In this document: positions 1-6,079 of the stretch, piece by piece
How the letters are laid out: every line of letters starts with the position of its first letter
Position numbering within the stretch: the stretch's first letter is position 1
Source of the DNA: Acidobacteriaceae bacterium
GTDB lineage: Bacteria; Acidobacteriota; Terriglobia; Terriglobales; Acidobacteriaceae
DNA: 10,207 nucleotides
Assembly (NCBI GenBank): GCA_003132825.1
Contig: PKYX01000285.1
Location: 1 to 10,207 of the forward strand
Direction: 5' to 3'
Translations under genes and position numbers: made by a program
Notes under the pieces: model-generated
What the model saw: only the letters and a program-made list of their open reading frames with translations
The model's database searches: none
Told to the model about the DNA's origin: nothing

Positions 1-3000
1 CGCCGAGTCGGTAATGTCGGTCATGACCACCACGATGCTGTTGATGTTTTCCTGCTCGTCGCGCATGGGACTGAGGTTGACGGAGAACTGGCCAGCATGA
101 CCATTGCCGCGCATGATCTGCAGCTCCAGATTATCGACTTGCACGCCGCGCAGAGTGGCCTGCAGCGCATCCGCCAGCGGACGGACATAGCCGGGTGCGG
201 CCAGTTCCAGCAGGGGACGCCCCAGAAGTTCGCGCTGCTCGAATCCGGCTTCATACCAGCGGCGGTTGGCGTAGCTGACGAGGCCGGCGGTATCAGATAC
301 CAGGATGAAGCTCTGAGTGTTGCTGAGGATCTTGCCGGAGAAGTCGCGTTCGCGGTGCAGCTCCGATTGGTAGGTGTGAAGGCCGGTGACATCCAGCATC
401 AGGCCACGAATCTGCACCAAGTGCCCCAGATTGTCGTACATGCCGAAGGCGTTGATGAGGACGTAGATGGGGGAGCCGTTCTTGCGGCGCAGCGTGGCCT
501 CAAAGTTACGCATGTGGCCATCTTTTTCCATGGCCTCGGAGTGGCGCTCACGCTGCTCGGGAGAAAAATAAACCTGGGTGGGGATATCGACCTGCAAGAG
601 TTCTTCGCGGCTGGAGTAGCCCAGCATGGCCACCAGGGCATCGTTCACTTCGATAAAACGGCCCTCGGGTGTGCTGAAGAACAATCCTTCCTGGATGTTG
701 TCGAACAGTTCGCGATAACGGCGTTCGGCCTCGCGGCGGTCGGTGATGTCCTTGAGCACGTGGATGGTCTGCAAGCCCTCGCTGCTGGCGCCATGCACGC
801 GAGACGTGGAGACCAGATAGGTGCTCCCCAAAACGGGATGGACGTATTCGTCGGCATGGTCACCCGCTCCCCGGCAGAAAGGGCAGGCCCGCAGCGGCGC
901 GGTGTCGTCCATGGCCAGCAAGGCGCACATATTGACGCCGATCAGTTCCGAAGGCGGCACGCCGATGAAGTCGGCGAGCGAACGGTTCACCCGCATGATG
1001 TTGTCCGCCCCGTCGTGAACCACGATGAAATCGGTGATGGCGTCGAAGATTTCCACCCAGTGTCGGTTGGCGCGATCCATACGGGTGAAAAGGCGGGCAT
1101 TCTCCAGAGCGACCGAGGCGGGGCTGGCGATGGCCTGCAGAAGTTGTTCATCTTCCCGCGACATCGCTTGGCCGCGATTGGCCAGGCACAACACCCCGAC
1201 CAACTCACCTGAGGCCTCGAGCAGACGCACCAGAATGCAATCGCTCCAGCCGAGAGCCGACGCCAGATCGTTCCCCAACAACTCGCCGGCGGGCGCAGAC
1301 GCGATGCCCTGGGAGTGACGTGACAGCGCGTCCGTCAAGCCGTGGCTGAAACGGCGTAGCTGCGCGCTTTCCCGGTTGATGGCCCCGGGAGCGCTCTGCA
1401 GCACGACGGTTTCTAGACCGGATTCCTGTTTGACCGCGAGCGCACCGGCGGCGGCGCCCATCATGGCGGCCGCCCGGCTGACAAAGCCTTGCGCGAATTC
1501 GGGAAGCCGGAGCAGCGAGTTCAGCTCGAGCGCCAGTCCCATGAGGGCCTCGGCACGCTGGCGGTGTTGCTCGGAAAGATGCAGATTGCGAGTGACTTCG
1601 AGGGCCACGGCCACTTGCGCCGCCAATACCTTGGCGCGGCGGATGTCCTCCTGCGAGATGCCCGCGCCGTCCAGCCGGTCGAGCACGCCAAACATCCCCA
1701 GCACCTGGCCATCGCTACCCAGCAAGGGCACGGTCAGTACTTGCTTCAGGTTGTATTTGGTCAGGGTTTCCGGCCTGATCCCCGGCACCTTGCTGGCCTC
1801 GTCGGACCAGAATACTTCCCGGTCGAGCAGCGCCTGAATCATGGGCCCCTCGGGCATGACCAGCTCGACCGACCGCATCCTTCCTCCGTCCACCCCCCAG
1901 CGCACACGAAAGGCGCCCTCTTCGAGAAGCCCCAGAAAGGCGCGGCCAAAACCCAGAAAGTCGACCGCCCGCAGTGCGAATTGCTGCATGAACTGGTCGA
2001 GGTCCCCGATCGAGCCCAGCTCCGAGGCAATGTCCAAAAGCTGGTGCAGCTCATGCGCCTGGGCACGGGCCGTGGCGTAGAGCTCGACATTGACCAAGGC
2101 GACGGCTCCAAAGCCGGCCACCGCAGATACCAGCGATTTCTCTTCCGCGGTGAAGGGACTGTCATGCCGGGGGTAAACCAAGATTGCTCCCCGAGTCCGG
2201 GAGGTGAACAGGGGGATGGCAATCACCGTCCCCGCCGGTATCAGCTCTCCAAAGGAGTGGCGGGAGGGGTCAAAGGAGGCGGTGACGGCCTCTCCGGCGG
2301 CGACCGCACGGGCGGCTAGATCGGCGGCAAATTGCAGCCCCTTGCGATCGTGGCCGGCCCGCGCAGCGGCCTCGGCCTGGGGAGATTCTGCCGCCACCGA
2401 GCTCAGGCCGAAACTCGCCCCCTGATGGAGCAGGCCGCAGACCAAGGGGGCCCGGAGCAAGACGCGTAACCGGTCGGCCAGCGCGCTCACCACGGCGGCG
2501 GTGTCCGGCACCGAGTGCAGGGCTTGCGCAACTTCGGCCAGAATCTCGGTACGGCGATGCTCCTCGCGCGATACCCGCAGCAGACGGGTGGCCTCGAGTA
2601 GGCTGCCCAATTGGGCGGCCAGGATGGTGGCCTTGGCGGCTAAGTCGTCATTGAAGAAATCCGGGTTGGAGGCATGCAGAAAAACCACGGCGCCGATGAC
2701 TTCATTCGAAACCAGCAGGGGCGCAGCCATCGCGGCCTTGACCTCGAATATCGAACTGAGCACGGAACGGGTGGGATCGAGGCGGTTGGCATAGGTCGTC
2801 TGGCGGGTACGAATGACTTCGGCCCCGATCGAGGCCTGATCGGTTGCCAATCGCATGCCGCGAAAGCGCTCGGCCAGCAGGCCATCGGCTTCGAGTCCCA
2901 TCAGCTGGTTCGGGGACTCGAATTGCCAAAAATAAGCCCCGTCCACTGCGAAAAACTCCCGGGAACTCCTACAAAACATGAGGATCAGGGAGGATTCATC

Positions 3001-3105
3001 GAGTCCCTGAGCGGCGGCCGAAGAAAACTGCAGCAACAGCTGCTGAAAGGCTACGTCCGAATGGGGGATTGCTCCTGCCCGCGCCGGAGCTTCTTCACTT
3101 GGCAT
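1..3105 (-). CDS. Multidomain sensor protein with four GAF and three PAS domains (3' end beyond the window)
   Basis: The reading frame runs from ATG at 3105-3103 to the left edge with no stop, giving 1035 residues; the C-terminus is missing. An in-frame stop at 3126-3124 makes this ATG the natural start; a possible Shine-Dalgarno AAGGTGG lies 13 nt upstream, a long spacing. By eye the domains are GAF1 about residues 20-172, GAF2 188-342, GAF3 355-505, GAF4 520-672, PAS1 684-790 (ending HVLKDITDRREAERRY), PAS2 797-910 (RYRELFDNIQEGLFF to GLMLDVTG) and PAS3 922-1030 (ending VVVMTDITD). Helical linkers such as LLEATRLLRVSREEHRRTE join the GAF units. No signal peptide or transmembrane segment is seen, so it is probably cytoplasmic. 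PAS1 carries C727, C741 and C744. Proteins built this way usually end in a histidine kinase, GGDEF/EAL or phosphatase module, but that part is not visible and no output is assigned. It is divergent from the chemotaxis operon. The sensor role is secure; ligand and output are unknown. Confidence 0.9.
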   Translation of the reverse strand, partial: MPSEEAPARAGAIPHSDVAFQQLLLQFSSAAAQGLDESSLILMFCRSSREFFAVDGAYFWQFESPNQLMGLEADGLLAERFRGMRLATDQASIGAEVIRTRQTTYANRLDPTRSVLSSIFEVKAAMAAPLLVSNEVIGAVVFLHASNPDFFNDDLAAKATILAAQLGSLLEATRLLRVSREEHRRTEILAEVAQALHSVPDTAAVVSALADRLRVLLRAPLVCGLLHQGASFGLSSVAAESPQAEAAARAGHDRKGLQFAADLAARAVAAGEAVTASFDPSRHSFGELIPAGTVIAIPLFTSRTRGAILVYPRHDSPFTAEEKSLVSAVAGFGAVALVNVELYATARAQAHELHQLLDIASELGSIGDLDQFMQQFALRAVDFLGFGRAFLGLLEEGAFRVRWGVDGGRMRSVELVMPEGPMIQALLDREVFWSDEASKVPGIRPETLTKYNLKQVLTVPLLGSDGQVLGMFGVLDRLDGAGISQEDIRRAKVLAAQVAVALEVTRNLHLSEQHRQRAEALMGLALELNSLLRLPEFAQGFVSRAAAMMGAAAGALAVKQESGLETVVLQSAPGAINRESAQLRRFSHGLTDALSRHSQGIASAPAGELLGNDLASALGWSDCILVRLLEASGELVGVLCLANRGQAMSREDEQLLQAIASPASVALENARLFTRMDRANRHWVEIFDAITDFIVVHDGADNIMRVNRSLADFIGVPPSELIGVNMCALLAMDDTAPLRACPFCRGAGDHADEYVHPVLGSTYLVSTSRVHGASSEGLQTIHVLKDITDRREAERRYRELFDNIQEGLFFSTPEGRFIEVNDALVAMLGYSSREELLQVDIPTQVYFSPEQRERHSEAMEKDGHMRNFEATLRRKNGSPIYVLINAFGMYDNLGHLVQIRGLMLDVTGLHTYQSELHRERDFSGKILSNTQSFILVSDTAGLVSYANRRWYEAGFEQRELLGRPLLELAAPGYVRPLADALQATLRGVQVDNLELQIMRGNGHAGQFSVNLSPMRDEQENINSIVVVMTDITDSA

Positions 3106-3167
3106 AGTCAGAGATCGGCCACCTTAGGAGTTCCAGGAACCACAAGTAATTGAAACTAGACCCTAAT

Positions 3168-3178
3168 CTCAATTTGAG
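3168..3178. repeat. Palindrome 1, CTCAA-T-TTGAG (candidate operator or enhancer site)
   Basis: A perfect 5-bp inverted repeat around a single central T. It resembles palindrome 2 at 3247-3259: both contain TCTCA-N3-TGAG, with centres 80 bp apart. It lies about 243 bp upstream of the predicted sigma-54 start site. It also overlaps a TTGACT hexamer on the minus strand (3182-3177) that could be a -35 element of the divergent sensor gene. It may bind an enhancer-binding protein or a repressor; the factor is unknown. Confidence 0.4.
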
Positions 3179-3182
3179 TCAA
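3177..3182 (-). promoter_or_regulatory. Weak candidate -35 element for the sensor gene
   Basis: Read on the minus strand, this is TTGACT, five of six matches to the sigma-70 -35 consensus, about 72 bp before the sensor ATG. The best -10 partners at 17-18 bp spacing (CTAGTT or TAGTTT near 3153-3159) are poor, so the promoter is doubtful. It is listed because it is the best primary-sigma-like signal seen on this strand and because palindrome 1 overlaps it. Confidence 0.2.
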
Positions 3183-3246
3183 GGGAATAACGGGTCAGGG
3201 TGTCGAGTTGCAAAATCCCCCCAATCGCAGAAATCGAGCGCTTTAG

Positions 3247-3259
3247 TCTCAAACTGAGA
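3247..3259. repeat. Palindrome 2, TCTCA-AAC-TGAGA (candidate operator or enhancer site)
   Basis: A perfect 5-bp inverted repeat with a 3-bp spacer. It shares the TCTCA-N3-TGAG pattern with palindrome 1. A further half-site, TGAGAC, occurs at 3274-3279 and is the reverse complement of GTCTCA at 3246-3251. It lies about 163 bp upstream of the predicted sigma-54 transcription start, within the usual range for bacterial enhancer-binding-protein sites. Function is inferred from repetition and position only. Confidence 0.45.
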
Positions 3260-3315
3260 GCAAGCAACTACCCTGAGACGATCTTAATCCCCAAGCGGGC
3301 CTCCGTGCTGTAAGC

Positions 3316-3335
3316 AATAGCTAGGGAAAGCTATT
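3316..3335. repeat. Inverted repeat AATAGCT-N6-AGCTATT
   Basis: A perfect 7-bp inverted repeat with a 6-nt spacer (AGGGAA), about 80-100 bp upstream of the predicted sigma-54 start. It could be a regulator-binding site. If transcription began further upstream it could instead form an RNA hairpin. It is directly followed by CATAAT (3336-3341), a fair match to a sigma-70 -10 box, but no good -35 lies at the right distance. It has no T-run, so it is not a terminator. Confidence 0.35.
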
Positions 3336-3353
3336 CATAATAAATGCCTTAAC

Positions 3354-3380
3354 GGCCGGTCACCATAGTTTCGACTGGCC
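3354..3380. repeat. Imperfect inverted repeat GGCCGGTC-N11-GACTGGCC
   Basis: The 8-bp arms match at seven of eight positions, with the eighth compatible with a G-U pair in RNA. It ends 9 bp before the sigma-54 -24 element, so it sits at about -36 to -62 relative to the predicted start. That is where a regulator could affect polymerase binding or DNA bending. Only the repeat itself is observed; no binding protein is known. Confidence 0.3.
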
Positions 3381-3389
3381 ATCGCCGGC

Positions 3390-3405
3390 TGGCAAGGGCA
3401 TTGCA
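3390..3405 (+). promoter_or_regulatory. Sigma-54 (RpoN) promoter, -24/-12 elements, of the che operon
   Basis: The sequence TGGCAAG-GGCA-TTGCA matches the RpoN consensus TGGCACG-N4-TTGCW at every fixed position but one (A for C at position six). It keeps the invariant GG-N10-GC spacing. Flanking bases (CCGGC before, CTT after) also mostly fit the extended consensus. Transcription should start near 3416, leaving a leader of about 106 nt before the receptor ATG. Sigma-54 promoters need an ATP-using enhancer-binding protein bound upstream, and the palindromes at 3168-3178 and 3247-3259 are candidate sites. GG-N10-GC alone is common in GC-rich DNA, but this fuller match, in an intergenic region and in the right direction, makes the call fairly strong. 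Confidence 0.65.
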
Positions 3406-3414
3406 CTTGCATAG

Positions 3415-3439
3415 AGCCAGCAGGTCTCCTGTAAGGGCT
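3415..3439 (+). other. Possible leader hairpin 1 in the che operon mRNA
   Basis: CAGG (3421-3424) pairs with CCTG (3428-3431) around a 3-nt loop, and the outer AGCC (3415-3418) can pair with GGCT (3436-3439). It would lie at the very 5' end of the predicted transcript and might protect the end or take part in regulation. No known riboswitch consensus is recognised. Confidence 0.25.
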
Positions 3440-3444
3440 ATCTT

Positions 3445-3465
3445 GCGCCCCGCGGCAATAGGCGC
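3445..3465 (+). other. Possible leader hairpin 2 in the che operon mRNA
   Basis: GCGCC (3445-3449) and GGCGC (3461-3465) form a 5-bp GC stem around an 11-nt loop. It lies about 40 nt before the ribosome-binding site. Such stems arise easily in GC-rich DNA, so the call is weak. Confidence 0.2.
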
Positions 3466-3503
3466 GGCCACCGAGCCCCCGGAGACGCGAGCTAACGTAG
3501 GTC

Positions 3504-3511
3504 GGGGGAGG
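3504..3511 (+). promoter_or_regulatory. Ribosome-binding site of the receptor gene
   Basis: The purine run GGGGGAGG ends 10 nt before the ATG at 3522, a slightly long but acceptable spacing. It supports this start for the receptor, as does the position of the first membrane helix at residues 10-30. Confidence 0.6.
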
Positions 3512-3521
3512 CAAGGCAACG

Positions 3522-5513
3522 ATGACGATCAGTAGGAAACTGTATTTGAACTTCGGAGCCATCCTGGCGATGGTCATCGTGCTGTTCCTGGTCAATATCA
3601 TCGCCGTGCAACGGGAACACAGCGCGAAAGCGGCGGCTTCGAACGCACTCGATCTGGCCGAAGCGACCGACCGGGTCCGCTTCCAGATGATGCAGAACCG
3701 GCTCGATCTAACCAACTACCTGCTGAGCGGCGACACCCGCGAGGTGGATGCCATGAAGGATGGCGCCCGCGCGCTGGGCGAAAAGCTTTCGACCACCGAG
3801 GCGATCGCCAATTCGGACCAGCAACGGTCGGCCCTGGGCCGGGTGCAGCAGTCCGAGCAGAGCTGGCTCACCGAATTTGCCGACCCCCTGGTTTCTAAGC
3901 GTAAGGATGTAGATGCAGGCAACGCAACCGTGGCCGAGCTGCAGATTTTTTATCTACAAAAAGACGCCTCCAGTTGGATGAAGAATACCAGCGACTACCT
4001 GGATCAAGCCGATCAAGAGAACAACAAAGTGCTCGAGGTACGGCGCAAGTCGGATGAAACCGCCGGCACCGCCACCGTCACGCTCGCCCTGCTCAGCACT
4101 TTAGCCGCGCTGGCGCTAGGTGTGATCATCGCCTTCACCAGCGCCAAATCGATCACCGAGCCGCTGCTGAACCTGATGGGGGTAGCCAAGCAAATCGGCG
4201 AAGCCGGCGACCTCGATCACGAAATTGATATCCGGCGCAACGACGAGATTGGTGGGCTGGCCCGGACCTTCGCCGGCATGGTCAATTATCTGAAAGAGAT
4301 GGCCTCGGTGTCGGAAGCCATCGCCGGCGGGAACCTGGGAGTCGAAGTCAAAGCCCGGTCGAAGAATGACACTCTAGGCAATGCCTTCGCCCGCATGACG
4401 GCCGGATTGAGAAGCCTGGTGCGCGACGGGCGGGACGCGGCCACGCAAGTCGCCAGCGCGTCGAACCAAGTGGCTGGAGCTTCCGACGAGTCGGCCAAGG
4501 TCAGCCTGCAAACCTCTTCCGCCATCGATGAAGTCACCAGCACCATGCACGAAATGAGCATCAACGTGCAGAACATGGTGAAAAGCACGCAAGTGCAGGC
4601 TTCGAGCGTCAGCGAGACTTCGGCTTCGATTGATGAAATGGTCGCCTCGATTCAGCGCGTCGCCGACACCGCCAAAGTGCTGCTCGATATCTCCAACCGT
4701 TCCCGCGATGAAGTACAAAGCGGCATCACCACCATGGAGAAGGCGACCGACGGTTTGAACAAGATCAACAACACCATCCGCTCCTCGGGACAGATCATTG
4801 ACGCGCTCGGCCAGCGGGCTGACGACATCGGCAAGATCATCGAAGTGATCGATGATCTGGCGGAGCAGACCAACCTGCTGGCGCTGAACGCGGCGATTGA
4901 GGCGGCGCGAGCCGGCGAGCACGGTCTGGGTTTTGCGGTGGTGGCGGATGAGGTCCGCAAGCTGGCAGAAAAGTCCGCCCAGTCCACCAAGGAAATTTCC
5001 GAACTGATTCAGAGTATTCAGAAGGAAGCGCGCAAGGCCGTGGCCAACATGGATCAGAGCACCACCATTGTGAACGAAGGCCTGGGGCTCGGAGAGGAGT
5101 TGAACGGTGCTCTGGGAAGAATTTCGAACGTGGTCACCGAAGTCTACAAGTTTGCGGAGGAGATCGGCGCGGCCACCAACGAGCAATCGCATGGCTCCTC
5201 GCTGATCGCCCGGGCCACCACGCGGCTGAACGAGATTACGCATGAGACCAATTCCGCGGTCGAAGAACAGGCTTCCGGAGCCCAAGCCGTGGTCCGGGCC
5301 ATGGAACGCATGCGCGAATTGGTGCAGCAGACCACATCGAGTTCCACCGAACTGGCAGCTTCGGCGGAACAACTCTCGAGAATGTCCCGCGATCTGCTCG
5401 AGTCCATGGGCCGCTTCGAACTGGAGGAAAACGTGCACGGCATTTCGCGCCATGAGGAAGCGGCCGGCAGCAGAGGCCACGCCCGGCACGCGACCGCGGG
5501 GGCACGTGGCTGA
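3522..5513 (+). CDS. Methyl-accepting chemotaxis protein (transmembrane receptor)
   Basis: A 663-residue receptor that would sense a signal outside the membrane and control CheA through CheW. TM1 spans about residues 10-30 and TM2 about 183-206. The helical sensor region between them (about 31-182) resembles CHASE3/four-helix-bundle domains, with [13 protein letters not shown] at 66-78 and a later W-x(5)-P segment at 115-122. HAMP1 covers about 206-260 and a second HAMP-like unit about 263-305 (AGGNLGVEV). The cytoplasmic hairpin (about 310-625) has the canonical tip [19 protein letters not shown] at 448-466 followed by [16 protein letters not shown]. Glu/Gln sites in methylation-like contexts include [10 protein letters not shown] (578-587) and ATNEQS (551-556). 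The C-terminal tail is poor in motifs and has no NWETF-type CheR-docking pentapeptide. It is first in the operon, and cheW begins at or near its stop codon. The family call is certain; the ligand is unknown. Confidence 0.97.
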   Translation: MTISRKLYLNFGAILAMVIVLFLVNIIAVQREHSAKAAASNALDLAEATDRVRFQMMQNRLDLTNYLLSGDTREVDAMKDGARALGEKLSTTEAIANSDQQRSALGRVQQSEQSWLTEFADPLVSKRKDVDAGNATVAELQIFYLQKDASSWMKNTSDYLDQADQENNKVLEVRRKSDETAGTATVTLALLSTLAALALGVIIAFTSAKSITEPLLNLMGVAKQIGEAGDLDHEIDIRRNDEIGGLARTFAGMVNYLKEMASVSEAIAGGNLGVEVKARSKNDTLGNAFARMTAGLRSLVRDGRDAATQVASASNQVAGASDESAKVSLQTSSAIDEVTSTMHEMSINVQNMVKSTQVQASSVSETSASIDEMVASIQRVADTAKVLLDISNRSRDEVQSGITTMEKATDGLNKINNTIRSSGQIIDALGQRADDIGKIIEVIDDLAEQTNLLALNAAIEAARAGEHGLGFAVVADEVRKLAEKSAQSTKEISELIQSIQKEARKAVANMDQSTTIVNEGLGLGEELNGALGRISNVVTEVYKFAEEIGAATNEQSHGSSLIARATTRLNEITHETNSAVEEQASGAQAVVRAMERMRELVQQTTSSSTELAASAEQLSRMSRDLLESMGRFELEENVHGISRHEEAAGSRGHARHATAGARG

Positions 5514-5529
5514 AACTCGTCAATCCGGC

Positions 5530-6045
5530 ATGCACCGCGAACTGCACATCGTGGGTTTCCAGATTGGGCGTGAAACCTATGGCGTTCCCATCACGTCCCT
5601 GCACGAGATCGTACGCGTGCCCGAGATCACGGCCGTGCCCGATGCACCGGATTACATGGAAGGCGTCATCAACCTGCGGGGCAAAATCGTCTCCGTCATT
5701 GATTTGCGGAAGCGGCTGGGGGCAAAGGAAGTAGTGCCCGGCAGGCGCAACCGGATTCTGGTGGTCGAGCACAACGGACGGCTCTGCGGCCTGATGGTGG
5801 ACTCGGCTTCGGAAGTGTTGAAGGTGCCAATGAGCGATATCGAACCGTCGTCGGCGGTATTTCAAGACGGCCGACTGAACTGCGTCACCGGGCTCGGCAA
5901 ATACCGGGGACGCCTCATCGTGCTTCTGGACATGGCCAAGCTGCTCGAATACAGCGGGCTACGGCAGACCAGTGAGGGCGGTGAGAATACGGCGTCGCGC
6001 CCAGCCTCCGCGGGAGAATCGCACCGCGCGGCGGGCGGCAGATAG
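5530..6045 (+). CDS. cheW: Chemotaxis adaptor protein CheW
   Basis: A 171-residue single-domain CheW that couples receptors to the CheA kinase. The family pattern covers almost the whole protein: LHIVGFQIGRETYGVPI at 5-21, LHEIVRVPEITAVPDAP at 24-40, the conserved INLRGKIVSVIDLRKRLG at 47-64 (its Arg is at the receptor-binding position), and GLMVDSASEVLKVP at 87-100. A Ser/Gly/Arg-rich tail of about 25 residues follows the domain. The start is uncertain. The chosen ATG lies 16 nt after the receptor stop but has no clear Shine-Dalgarno. An in-frame GTG at 5506 would add VAETRQSG, overlap the receptor gene by 8 nt and follow a G-rich run. Both starts leave the domain intact. Confidence 0.95.
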   Translation: MHRELHIVGFQIGRETYGVPITSLHEIVRVPEITAVPDAPDYMEGVINLRGKIVSVIDLRKRLGAKEVVPGRRNRILVVEHNGRLCGLMVDSASEVLKVPMSDIEPSSAVFQDGRLNCVTGLGKYRGRLIVLLDMAKLLEYSGLRQTSEGGENTASRPASAGESHRAAGGR

Positions 6046-6079
6046 CCGGCTCACAGCAGTCAACCGTGAAAGAGAACTC

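Larger units (their letters stand above)
3106..3521. promoter_or_regulatory. Divergent intergenic control region between the sensor gene and the che operon
   Basis: These 416 bp hold no convincing gene. The region is visibly richer in A and T than its flanks between about 3140 and 3345 and is dense in inverted repeats: 3168-3178, 3247-3259, 3316-3335 and 3354-3380 upstream of a sigma-54-type promoter at 3390-3405, then two possible leader hairpins (3415-3439 and 3445-3465). No rho-independent terminator (stem plus T-run) is seen, as expected between divergent genes. The layout suggests activator-dependent control of the plus-strand operon and possibly shared control of the minus-strand sensor gene. 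The presence of repeats is read directly; their regulatory role is inference. Confidence 0.75.

Noticed and set aside
97..1212. Long open frames on the plus strand across the sensor gene (97-1212, 1489-2319, 2674-3153)
   Set aside because: They lie exactly codon-on-codon opposite the GAF/PAS gene and have no recognisable domain. The minus-strand frame is continuous for 1035 codons and shows clear GAF and PAS patterns, so these are antisense shadows of GC-rich coding DNA.
3208..3223. Possible second sigma-54 promoter on the minus strand, TGG...TTTTGCAA, for the sensor gene
   Set aside because: The distance between the GG and the GC is 9 nt instead of the required 10, and the CACG part is replaced by a G-run.
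3336..3341. CATAAT as a sigma-70 -10 box for the che operon
   Set aside because: It is a fair -10 match, but no TTGACA-like hexamer occurs 16-18 bp upstream; the sigma-54 match is far stronger. No convincing sigma-28 motif is seen either.
3314..3350. Possible cyclic-di-GMP (GEMM) riboswitch in front of the receptor gene
   Set aside because: The order GCAA, stem, GGAAA, stem, AAATGCC is vaguely similar, and receptors are common targets, but the conserved ACGCAAAGCC core is absent and the segment lies upstream of the predicted transcription start.
4374..5489. A 371-codon minus-strand open frame inside the receptor gene
   Set aside because: It is antisense to the conserved receptor signalling domain, is rich in His, Gly and Arg, and resembles no family.
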